Positions 35,901 through 45,837 of a stretch of 64,000 nt of DNA are shown in pieces. The notes below the pieces were generated by a model. It worked only from the letters and a program-made list of their open reading frames with translations, did not search any database and was not told the origin of the DNA. The stretch is from Stomorhina lunata (lineage: Eukaryota; Arthropoda; Insecta; Diptera; Rhiniidae). The translations under genes and the position numbers were made by a program. The stretch's first letter is position 1; each line of letters opens with the position of its first letter. Where the stretch lies: the NCBI GenBank assembly GCA_933228675.1, contig OW121741.1:24069724-24133723 (forward strand), read 5' to 3'.

Positions 35901-38115
35901 GTCATAGTCTAGTCATAGTCTAGTCATAGTCTAGTCATAGTCTAGTCATAGTCTAGTCATAGTCTAGTCATAGTCTAGTCATAGTCTAGTCATAGTCTAG
36001 TCATAGTCTAGTCATAGTCTAGTCATAGTCTAGTCATAGTCTAGTCATAGTCTAGTCATAGTCTAGTCATAGTCTAGTCATAGTCTAGTCATAGTCTAGT
36101 CATAGTCTAGTCATAGTCTAGTCATAGTCTAGTCATAGTCTAGTCATAGTCTAGTCATAGTCTAGTCATAGTCTAGTCATAGTCTAGTCATAGTCTAGTC
36201 ATAGTCTAGTCATAGTCTAGTCATAGTCTAGTCATAGTCTAGTCATAGTCTAGTCATAGTCTAGTCATAGTCTAGTCATAGTCTAGTCATAGTCTAGTCA
36301 TAGTCTAGTCATAGTCTAGTCATAGTCTAGTCATAGTCTAGTCATAGTCTAGTCATAGTCTAGTCATAGTCTAGTCATAGTCTAGTCATAGTCTAGTCAT
36401 AGTCTAGTCATAGTCTAGTCATAGTCTAGTCATAGTCTAGTCATAGTCTAGTCATAGTCTAGTCATAGTCTAGTCATAGTCTAGTCATAGTCTAGTCATA
36501 GTCTAGTCATAGTCTAGTCATAGTCTAGTCATAGTCTAGTCATAGTCTAGTCATAGTCTAGTCATAGTCTAGTCATAGTCTAGTCATAGTCTAGTCATAG
36601 TCTAGTCATAGTCTAGTCATAGTCTAGTCATAGTCTAGTCATAGTCTAGTCATAGTCTAGTCATAGTCTAGTCATAGTCTAGTCATAGTCTAGTCATAGT
36701 CTAGTCATAGTCTAGTCATAGTCTAGTCATAGTCTAGTCATAGTCTAGTCATAGTCTAGTCATAGTCTAGTCATAGTCTAGTCATAGTCTAGTCATAGTC
36801 TAGTCATAGTCTAGTCATAGTCTAGTCATAGTCTAGTCATAGTCTAGTCATAGTCTAGTCATAGTCTAGTCATAGTCTAGTCATAGTCTAGTCATAGTCT
36901 AGTCATAGTCTAGTCATAGTCTAGTCATAGTCTAGTCATAGTCTAGTCATAGTCTAGTCATAGTCTAGTCATAGTCTAGTCATAGTCTAGTCATAGTCTA
37001 GTCATAGTCTAGTCATAGTCTAGTCATAGTCTAGTCATAGTCTAGTCATAGTCTAGTCATAGTCTAGTCATAGTCTAGTCATAGTCTAGTCATAGTCTAG
37101 TCATAGTCTAGTCATAGTCTAGTCATAGTCTAGTCATAGTCTAGTCATAGTCTAGTCATAGTCTAGTCATAGTCTAGTCATAGTCTAGTCATAGTCTAGT
37201 CATAGTCTAGTCATAGTCTAGTCATAGTCTAGTCATAGTCTAGTCATAGTCTAGTCATAGTCTAGTCATAGTCTAGTCATAGTCTAGTCATAGTCTAGTC
37301 ATAGTCTAGTCATAGTCTAGTCATAGTCTAGTCATAGTCTAGTCATAGTCTAGTCATAGTCTAGTCATAGTCTAGTCATAGTCTAGTCATAGTCTAGTCA
37401 TAGTCTAGTCATAGTCTAGTCATAGTCTAGTCATAGTCTAGTCATAGTCTAGTCATAGTCTAGTCATAGTCTAGTCATAGTCTAGTCATAGTCTAGTCAT
37501 AGTCTAGTCATAGTCTAGTCATAGTCTAGTCATAGTCTAGTCATAGTCTAGTCATAGTCTAGTCATAGTCTAGTCATAGTCTAGTCATAGTCTAGTCATA
37601 GTCTAGTCATAGTCTAGTCATAGTCTAGTCATAGTCTAGTCATAGTCTAGTCATAGTCTAGTCATAGTCTAGTCATAGTCTAGTCATAGTCTAGTCATAG
37701 TCTAGTCATAGTCTAGTCATAGTCTAGTCATAGTCTAGTCATAGTCTAGTCATAGTCTAGTCATAGTCTAGTCATAGTCTAGTCATAGTCTAGTCATAGT
37801 CTAGTCATAGTCTAGTCATAGTCTAGTCATAGTCTAGTCATAGTCTAGTCATAGTCTAGTCATAGTCTAGTCATAGTCTAGTCATAGTCTAGTCATAGTC
37901 TAGTCATAGTCTAGTCATAGTCTAGTCATAGTCTAGTCATAGTCTAGTCATAGTCTAGTCATAGTCTAGTCATAGTCTAGTCATAGTCTAGTCATAGTCT
38001 AGTCATAGTCTAGTCATAGTCTAGTCATAGTCTAGTCATAGTCTAGTCATAGTCTAGTCATAGTCTAGTCATAGTCTAGTCATAGTCTAGTCATAGTCTA
38101 GTCATAGTCTAGTCG
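26980..38115 (+). repeat. 11-bp satellite array, unit TAGTCTAGTCA, 11.1 kb
   Basis: The array is about 1,011 head-to-tail copies of TAGTCTAGTCA. Phase checks: from 26980 to 38115 is 11,136 bp, which equals 1,011 units plus 15 bp, and those 15 bp are three extra TAGTC pentamers at about 34251-34276. I saw no other internal variant. The first full unit and the last unit both end in G instead of A. The unit looks like TAGTC plus TAGTCA, so a pentamer probably came first. There are stop codons in every plus frame (TAG), so no protein. The homogeneity implies recent expansion or strong homogenisation. Confidence 0.98.
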
Positions 38116-39274
38116 TGGTTTTAGAGTGAAATAACTGCTTATTTTGCTTTAATCTGTCTAATAAATTATAATGTTAGCCATTAGCTTTTGTTGGCGTTTT
38201 TGTGTTGTTTAAGAAAATTTCATATAATTTTGTGATTTGTGGAAATTCAACCTGCCCGATGTTGTTGCATTTAATATGCATTTGTAAAATTTAAAAAATT
38301 ATAATTTAGTTTGTTTCTGTTGTTGTTGTTGTATTTTGCTTTAAAGTTAGTTTGCATGATTATTTAACTGTATTTAATGTACCGCAACTGACAAATTAAC
38401 AACCATAGGTAAAATTGTTATTTTGTTGCAATAGGCCGCACCATCAGAGTTATTGTTGCTAATATAAGTTGCTGTTGCTGCTGCAGGTGGTGGCAAGACT
38501 ACCGCAGTTTGTTGCTGTTATTGTTTAAATAAATATAGTGTTGTAGTTCGTTATGTCGACATGAGTCTAACAAACAACATCAAAAAGAGGAAAAAACCTC
38601 TTAAATTATAGTCATTATGCTTAAAGCAGTAGCTGCTGCAAACGGCCACAATGACGATGTTGATGATGACGATGACGACGACAACAGCAACATATTAGCA
38701 ACAACACCACTGTGTAAGAAGGCCGCAAGCAATATGTATTTATTGTATTTAGTTTATTTCGGTGAGTTTGTGTGTTGCTGCCACATAAAATAAAAAATGA
38801 ACATGTAATTGAATGCATTCATGTGACGCCATTCATAACATGCCACAATTAATAGTTGAACGAACTTGTTGCAATGTTGTTTATGTTTTCAGTTTAACCG
38901 TATGTTTGTTGTGTGTTTAAAGGCTGTTATAAATTTTTCATTATATATTTCATATTTTGTTGTTGTTGCAAGTCATTTAAATTGTTGTTGTTTGTTTTTT
39001 AAGTGCATGCTTTTGAAGTATTAAATAACATAAATTCCACTTAAATGAAATTATTTCTTTAGTAATTTTAAGTATATTTTCTGTAAATATTGTTGTTGTT
39101 GCTGTTGTTGTAGCTGCTTTCAAACATAAATATTGTGGCAACAATGCTAATGTGTTTGATGGCTTTACGTCTTGTTGCTTAGAAAGTGCTGGCTACTTAA
39201 ATCATCTGCAACATTGTATTATGAAAGTAACAATTTTAATTCTTATGATGCACAGTGGTTCAAAGATATAAATA
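38116..39274. other. Unique DNA right of the satellite with GTT/GCT trinucleotide runs
   Basis: Several GTTGTTGTT and GCTGCTG runs lie at about 38318, 38470, 38950 and 39090, plus a CGATGACGACGACAACAGCAAC-like tract near 38670. Such runs are frequent in introns and untranslated regions of fly genes. The minus frame at 38621-38818 is built from these runs. No gene was recognised. Confidence 0.4.
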
Positions 39275-42200
39275 TGGATAGAAATATTTTTCTACAGACA
39301 AATTTTCTATAGATATATTTTTCTATAAAAAATTTTTGTTACAAATATTTTTCTATAGAAAAATTTTCGATAGAAATATTTTTCTATAGAAAAATTTTCG
39401 ATAGAAATATTTTTCTATAGAAAAATTTTGGATAGAAATATTTTTCTATAGAAAAATTTTCGAAAGAAATATTTTTCTATAGAAAAATTTTCGATAGAAA
39501 TATTTTTTTATAGAAAAATTTTCGATAGAAATATTTTTCTATAGAAAAATTTTCGATAGAAATATTTTTCTATAGAAAAATTTTCGATAGAAATATTTTT
39601 CTATAGAAAAATTTTCGATAGAAATATTTTTCTATAGAAAAATTTTCGATAGAAATATTTTTCTATAGAAAATTTTTCGATAGAAATATTTTTCTATAGA
39701 AAAAATTTCGATAGAAATATTTTTCTATAGAAAAATTTTCGATAGAAATATTTTTCTATAGAAAAATTTTCGATAGAAATATTTTTCTATAGAAAAATTT
39801 TCGATAGAAATATTTTTCTATAGAAAAATTTTCGATAGAAATATTTTTCTATAGAAAAATTTTCGTTAGAAATATTTTTCTATAGAAAAATTTTCGATAG
39901 AAATATTTTTCTATAGAAAAATTTTCGATAGAAATATTTTTCTATAGAAAAATTTTCGATAGAAATATTTTTCTATAGAAAAATTTTCGATAGAAATATT
40001 TTTCTGTAAAAAAATTTTCGATAGAAATATTTTTCTATAGAAAAATTTTCGTTAGAAATATTTTTCTATAGAAAAATTTTCTTTAGAAATATTTTTCTAT
40101 AGAAAAAGTTTCTTTAGAAATATTTTGCTATAGAAAAAGTTTCTTTAGAAATATTTTGCTATAGAAAAAGTTTCTTTAGAAATATTTTGCTATAGAAAAA
40201 GTTTCTTTAGAAATATTTTGCTATAGAAAAAGTTTCTTTAGAAATATTTTGCTATAGAAAAATTTTCTTTAGAAATATTTTGCTATAGAAAAATTTTGGT
40301 TAGAAATATTTTGCTATAGAAAAATTTTCATTACAAATATTTTTCTATAGAAAAATTTTCGTTACAAATATTTTTCTATAGAAAAATTTTCGTTACAAAT
40401 ATTTTTCTGTAGAAAAATTTTCGTTACAAATATTTTTCTATAGAAAAATTTTCATTACAGATATTTTTCTATAGAAAAATTTTCTTTAGAAATATTTTTC
40501 TATAGAAAAATTTTCTTTAGAAATATTTTTCTATAGAAAAATTTTCGTTAGAAATATTTTTCTATAGAAAAATTTTCTTTAGAAATATTTTTCTATAGAA
40601 AAATTTTCTTTAGAAATATTTTTCTATAGAAAAATTTTCTTTAGAAATATTTTTCTATAGAAAAATTTTCTTTAGAAATATTTTTCTATAGAAAAATTTT
40701 CGTTAGAAATATTTTTCTATAGAAAAATTTTCTTTAGAAATATTTTTCTATAGAAAAATTTTCTTTAGAAATATTTTTCTATAGAAAAATTTTCTTTAGA
40801 AATATTTTTCTATAGAAAATTTTTCTTTAGAAATATTTTTCTATAGAAAAATTTTCTTTAGAAATATTTTTTTATAGAAAAATTTTCTTTAGAAATATTG
40901 TTCTATACAAAAATTTTCTTTAGAAATATTTTTTTATAGAAAAATTTTCTTTAGAGATATTTTTCTATAGAAAAATTTTCTTTAGAAATATTTTTCTATA
41001 CAAAAATTTTCTTTAGAAATATTTTTCTATAGAAAAATTTTCTTTAGAAATATTTTTCTATAGAAACATTTTCTTTAGAAATATTTTTCTATAGAAAAAT
41101 TTTCTTTAGAAATATTTTTCTATAGAAAAATTTTCTTTAGAAATATTTTTCTATAGAAAAATTTTCTTTAGAAATATTTTTCTATAGAAAAATATATCTA
41201 ACGAAAATCTTTCTATAGAAAAATATTTCTAAAGAAAATTTTTCTATAGAAAAATATTTCTAAAGAAAATGTTTCTATAGAAAAATATTTCTAAAGAAAA
41301 TTTTTCTATAGAAAAATATTTCTAACGAAAATTTTTGTATAGAAAAAAATTTCTAAAGAAAATTTTTGTATAGAAAAATATTCTTTAGAAATATTTTTCT
41401 ATAGAAAAATTTTCTTTAGAAATATTTTTCTATAGAAAAATTTTCTTTAGAAATATTTTTCTATACAAAAATTTTCTTTAGAAATATTTTTCTATAGAAA
41501 CATTTTCTTTAGAAATATTTTTCTATAGAAAAATTTTCTTTAGAAATATTTTTCTATAGAAAGATTTTCGTTAGATATATTTTTCTATAGAAAAATATTT
41601 CTAAAGAAAATTTTTCTATAGAAAAATATTTCTAAAGAAAATTTTTCTATAGAAAAATATTTCTAAAGAAAATTTTTCTATAGAAAAATATTTCTAAAGA
41701 AATATTATTTTAGAAATATTTTTCTATAGAAAAATTTTCTTTAGAAATATTTTTCTATAGAAAAATTTTCGTTAGAAATATTTTTCTATAGAAAAATTTT
41801 CTTTAGAAATATTTTTCTATAGAAAAATTTTCGTTAGAAATATTTTTCTATAGAAAAATTTTCTTTAGAAATATTTTTCTATAGAAAAATTTTCTTTAGA
41901 AATATTTTTCTATAGAAAAATTTTCTTTAGAAATATTTTTCTATAGAAAAATTTTCTTTAGAAATATTTTTCTATAGAAAAATTTTCTTTAGAAATATTT
42001 TTCTATAGAAAAATTTTCTTTAGAAATATTTTTCTATAGAAAAATTTTCTTTAGAAATATTTTTCTATAGAAAAATTTTCTTTAGAAATATTTTTCTATA
42101 GAAAAATTTTCTTTAGAAATATTTTTCTATAGAAAATTTTTCTTTAGAAATATTTTTCTATAGAAAAATTTTCTTTAGAAATATTTTTTTATAGAAAAAT

Positions 42201-43335
42201 TTTCTTTAGAAATATTGTTCTATACAAAAATTTTCTTTAGAAATATTTTTTTATAGAAAAATTTTCTTTAGAGATATTTTTCTATAGAAAAATTTTCTTT
42301 AGAAATATTTTTCTATACAAAAATTTTCTTTAGAAATATTTTTCTATAGAAAAATTTTCTTTAGAAATATTTTTCTATAGAAACATTTTCTTTAGAAATA
42401 TTTTTCTATAGAAAAATTTTCTTTAGAAATATTTTTCTATAGAAAAATTTTCTTTAGAAATATTTTTCTATAGAAAAATTTTCTTTAGAAATATTTTTCT
42501 ATAGAAAAATATATCTAACGAAAATCTTTCTATAGAAAAATATTTCTAAAGAAAATTTTTCTATAGAAAAATATTTCTAAAGAAAATGTTTCTATAGAAA
42601 AATATTTCTAAAGAAAATTTTTCTATAGAAAAATATTTCTAAAGAAAATTTTTGTATAGAAAAATATTTCTAAAGAAAATTTTTGTATAGAAAAATATTC
42701 TTTAGAAATATTTTTCTATAGAAAAATTTTCTTTAGAAATATTTTTCTATAGAAAAATTTTCTTTAGAAATATTTTTCTATACAAAAATTTTCTTTAGAA
42801 ATATTTTTCTATAGAAAAATTTTCTTTAGAAATATTTTTCTATAGAAAAATTTTCTTTAGAAATATTTTTCTATAGAAAAATTTTCGTTAGAAATATTTT
42901 TCTATAGAAAAATTTTCGTTAGAAATATTTTTCTAAAGAAAATTTTTCGTTAGAAATATTTTTCTATAGAAAATTTTTCGTTAGAAATATTTTCCTATAG
43001 AAAAATTTTCGTTAGAAATATTTTTCTATAGAAAAATTTTCTTTAGAAATATTTTTCTATAGAAAAATTTTCTTTACAAATATTTTTCTATAGAAAAATT
43101 TTCTTTAGAAATATTTTTCTATAGAAAAATTTTCTTTAGAAATATTTTTCTATAGAAAAATATATCTAACGAAAATCTTTCTATAGAAAAATAATTCTAA
43201 CGAAAATTTTTCTATAGAAAAATATTTCTATCGAAAAATTTTCGTTAGAAATATTTTTCTATAGAAAAATTTTCGTAAGAAATATTTGGCTATAGAAAAA
43301 TTTTCGTTACAAATATTTTCTAAGAAAAATGTTCG
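39275..43335. repeat. 31-bp minisatellite array 3, about 4.1 kb, with inverted blocks
   Basis: The period is 31 bp. The left third matches array 1 (TTTTCGATAGAAATA spacer); the rest has TTTTCTTTAGAAATA or TTTTCGTTAGAAATA spacers. Blocks at about 41190-41370, 41585-41705, 42505-42690 and 43155-43240 run in reverse complement, with switches at the CTATAG palindrome. A 1,317-bp stretch is duplicated: rare variants such as ATATTGTTCTATACAAAAA occur at both about 40896 and 42213. It ends about 460 bp before pburs. Confidence 0.95.
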
Positions 43336-43710
43336 ATTTAAATATTATAGTACGTATTGTTCAGTACCACTGTGCAATTGGTATCATATGTAAATATCCC
43401 AAGATGTCTTGACTTAAAGTAAATGTTTGGAACCTATATAAATATATTTTCTCATATAATATAACATCTTTTCAAACTCTTTTTAATAACTATAACTCTT
43501 ACAATATTAAACATAATTTCTTCACATAAAGCTTATAAATTCCTGCTGCGTCAAACACAATCATTCAATCAATAAAGTCATAAATATCAAATGTAATAAA
43601 TAAAAATGGTCATTCAAACAAAACAAGATATCCTTTTTATTATATACATATACTCCTTTACTTTCTAAATCCTTAAAGGTCTTGGTCTTTGACATACGAC
43701 ACCGCCTTAG
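43336..43710. other. pburs upstream region
   Basis: Unique AT-rich sequence between the minisatellite and the pburs TATA box. It presumably holds the proximal part of the promoter; no specific factor site was identified. AATAAA-like words near 43572 and 43596 are probably chance. Confidence 0.4.
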
Positions 43711-43718
43711 TATAAAAG
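43711..43718 (+). promoter_or_regulatory. TATA box of pburs (TATAAAAG)
   Basis: TATAAAAG lies 84 bp upstream of the pburs ATG, giving a predicted start near 43740 and a 5' leader of about 50 bp. A TCTCATTG word at 43746-43753 resembles an initiator but sits slightly too far downstream. TTTCCTGTTGCAG at 43722-43734 could instead act as a splice acceptor, so a 5' intron is not excluded. Confidence 0.6.
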
Positions 43719-43794
43719 CTTATTTCCTGTTGCAGATTAAATAGTCTCTCATTGAACATTGAACAATTCTTACCTTGTTCAATATCAAAGAATT

Positions 43795-44301
43795 ATGGTT
43801 AAATTATTTGAAATTTCCTTAAAAATATCTTTAATCTATATTTTGTTTGCTCTTAACAATGTCATTGAAGCCTTGCGCTATAACCATCAGGGAACGGGTG
43901 ATGAAAATTGCGAAACCATAAAATCGGAAATTCACCTAATCAAGGAGGAATTTGATGAATTGGGTCGCATGCAGAGGACCTGCAATGCCGATGTTATAGT
44001 CAACAAATGCGAGGGACTGTGTAATAGTCAAGTGCAGCCTTCGGTTATAACACCAACGGGGTTTCTGAAAGTAAGTCGGGAATGATATATATAAATAAAC
44101 GATATATAATTAAATTATTTCTACCCACAGGAGTGCTATTGCTGTCGCGAAAGTTTTCTCAAGGAAAAAATCATTACTCTTTCGCATTGCTATGATCCCG
44201 ATGGTACCCGTTTAACTTCCCAGGATATGGCCACTATGGATATTCGCCTGCGCGAGCCCACTGATTGCAAGTGCTTTAAGTGTGGCGATTTTACTAGATA
44301 A
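43795..44301 (+). CDS. pburs: Partner of bursicon (bursicon beta subunit), two exons
   Basis: This encodes a secreted cystine-knot hormone subunit. With bursicon alpha it forms bursicon, which acts through the receptor Rickets/LGR2 in cuticle tanning and wing expansion; homodimers are linked to immune gene induction. Exon 1 is 43795-44070 and exon 2 is 44131-44301, split by a 60-bp phase-0 intron (GTAAGT...CCACAG). The product is 148 residues. Residues 1-26 form a hydrophobic signal peptide, and the mature part likely begins near LRYNHQ. Eleven cysteines (39, 63, 72, 76, 94, 96, 97, 112, 138, 140, 143) include C-E-G-L-C and C-K-C, as the knot requires. The C-terminus KCGDFTR matches Drosophila Pburs by memory, which is 141 residues. 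The ATG at 43795 is preferred because the frame upstream has only a TTG. The gene looks intact. Confidence 0.95.
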
Positions 44302-44361
44302 ATTATTGTGAAATGCTTGAAATTTAACTAAGTACTACTAAAGTGTTTTAGTAAGAATTGT

Positions 44362-44367
44362 AATAAA
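44362..44367 (+). terminator. Poly(A) signal AATAAA of pburs
   Basis: AATAAA lies 61 bp after the pburs stop codon, so the 3' untranslated region is probably about 80-90 bp. No rival signal lies closer to the stop. Confidence 0.65.
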
Positions 44368-44549
44368 ATTTATAGAAAAAACGAAATACATAAATTATTT
44401 GGGTTTTATTTGTTAAAGGTTTTTCTGAACTAAAATATGTAAAGAAAATTTTACAATTAAAAAAAATATATATATTTCCTCGACTCATTTTAATGGTTGG
44501 TTAGGCAATTTTGATCCGTCTAATTCTAGCTTGCTAGAAAATCAAGCGT

Positions 44550-45837
44550 TAAAGAGTGCTCTAAATAAAATTTGTAGTTGGATTTTCTTAAATAAAAATC
44601 AAACCTTTTAATATAAAAACTCTACAAAATACGCAAATATAATGACATATTATACAAAATCATTTAGCATTAAAATGTTTACTTAGTACTCGGGTTTTGC
44701 AAAATTATCGACTTTTTTCGGAAACCCTCCCATTAAAGATTTTACAGTTGCTTCTGATACCTTTTTGGAGCATGTGTTCCACCTGCGCTTAAAATCGGAC
44801 ATGTTCTTGGAAATCTTTCCTGTGTTCTTCAATTCCTTTTTTACCAGAGCCCAATACCTTTCCACAGGCCGAAGTTCTGGACAGGGTGGATTTGCCTCTC
44901 GTGGTACAAAAATGACATTATTCTTTGAGTACCACTCAAGTGCCTTTTTTCCATAATGGCATGATGCCAAATCGGGCCAAAAAAATGTAGTCACTCTGTG
45001 CTCTCTTAAAAAGGGTAACAACCGTTTTTGTAGGCACTTCTTTATATAAATTTCTGTGTTTATTGTGCCAGATGCCACAAATACTTTACTTCTTTTGCCA
45101 CAACTGCAAATAGCTTGCCACACGAGAAACTTCTTAGGGAATTTTGTTTGTTTTTTTGTGCGAAACTCTTGCCGAACATTGCCCCGTTTATCAGCAACAT
45201 AAAAATCTTGACCAGGAAGTTGAGAAAAGTCTGCCAGTACGTATGTTTCATCATCCATTACACAACAGGTGTATTTTTTTATAATTCAATTTTTTCGCTC
45301 GTTTTTTTGCTTCTAAGTTCTTTATAGCATTGCGATCTGGAACCTTTTGGACTTTGTATGTCTTCAGTCCAGCATAAGCTTTGACTCTATGTGCAAAATT
45401 CGTAGAACATTTCACCGTACGAGCTGCTTTTCTTAAAGAAGTGTTAGGCGCTCTTCGAAAGAGTCGCTCGACTTCTTTTGCCTTACCAATATCTGTAGGA
45501 CCTTTTTTCCTCCCTGATCCAGGTTTTTTTTCAATGCTCAGGTTTTCCTTATACCGTCTGATGGCATTAGAAACCGTTCGAGGGTCAACTTTCAAATTTT
45601 TAGCTATTTTTTTAAAAGTCCATGACGGATTTTTTTGAAAAGTTTTAATTATATTTTTACGAACTTTTTTTCGTAGTCCATTTTGATTGAAATAACTATT
45701 GAAAATTAATAATTTCTAAAATAATAGTATCTGCAATATCTTTAGAAACTAACTTGATCAAAAAATAAATTATTTCTTGTACTATGGATAAATTTTGTCT
45801 AAAATAGTAAATGCATATTTTCTTAGAACACTCTTTA
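44550..45837 (-). mobile_element. Tc1/mariner-superfamily element with TIRs and TA target duplication
   Basis: The ends are AAGAGTGCTCTAA (44552-44564) and its near-complement TTAGAACACTCTT (45823-45835), 12 of 13 matching, each flanked by TA. The 1,284-bp length is typical for a single-gene Tc1/mariner transposon. The transposase lies on the minus strand and is frameshifted, so this copy cannot move by itself. It inserted about 250 bp downstream of pburs. Confidence 0.75.
44683..45720 (-). pseudogene. Tc1-like transposase, DD36E, frameshifted
   Basis: This is a cut-and-paste transposase. The N-terminal part (45251 to about 45720, reading leftward) is a paired-type helix-turn-helix region with KNPSWTFKKIAKNL and VDPRTVSNAIRRYK, followed by a GSGRKKG AT-hook-like GRPR equivalent. 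It has no in-frame ATG at its natural start: an ATG at about 45680 lies in another frame. The catalytic part is 44683-45258 in a different frame, so one indel near 45255 breaks the gene. Catalytic residues are still present in the second part: D3 in MDDET, D96 in WPDLASCH and E133 in RPVERYW. The last two have 36 residues between them, hence DD36E. Together the pieces give roughly 340 residues, normal for the family. Whether it belongs to the DD36E Incomer-type group is untested. Confidence 0.75.

Noticed and set aside
26980..38115. Telomere-type repeat
   Set aside because: Flies with known ends do not use this motif, the unit is not G-rich, and unique DNA lies on both sides.
38621..38818. 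Cys/His-rich minus-strand frame
   Set aside because: It is produced by trinucleotide runs (GCT, GAT/GAC), not by a zinc-binding domain.
43759..43794. Twelve extra N-terminal codons in front of pburs
   Set aside because: The frame opens with TTG, not ATG, and those residues do not fit a signal peptide start; the ATG at 43795 does.
44765..45638. Plus-strand open frames over the Tc1-like element
   Set aside because: They are shadows of the minus-strand transposase.
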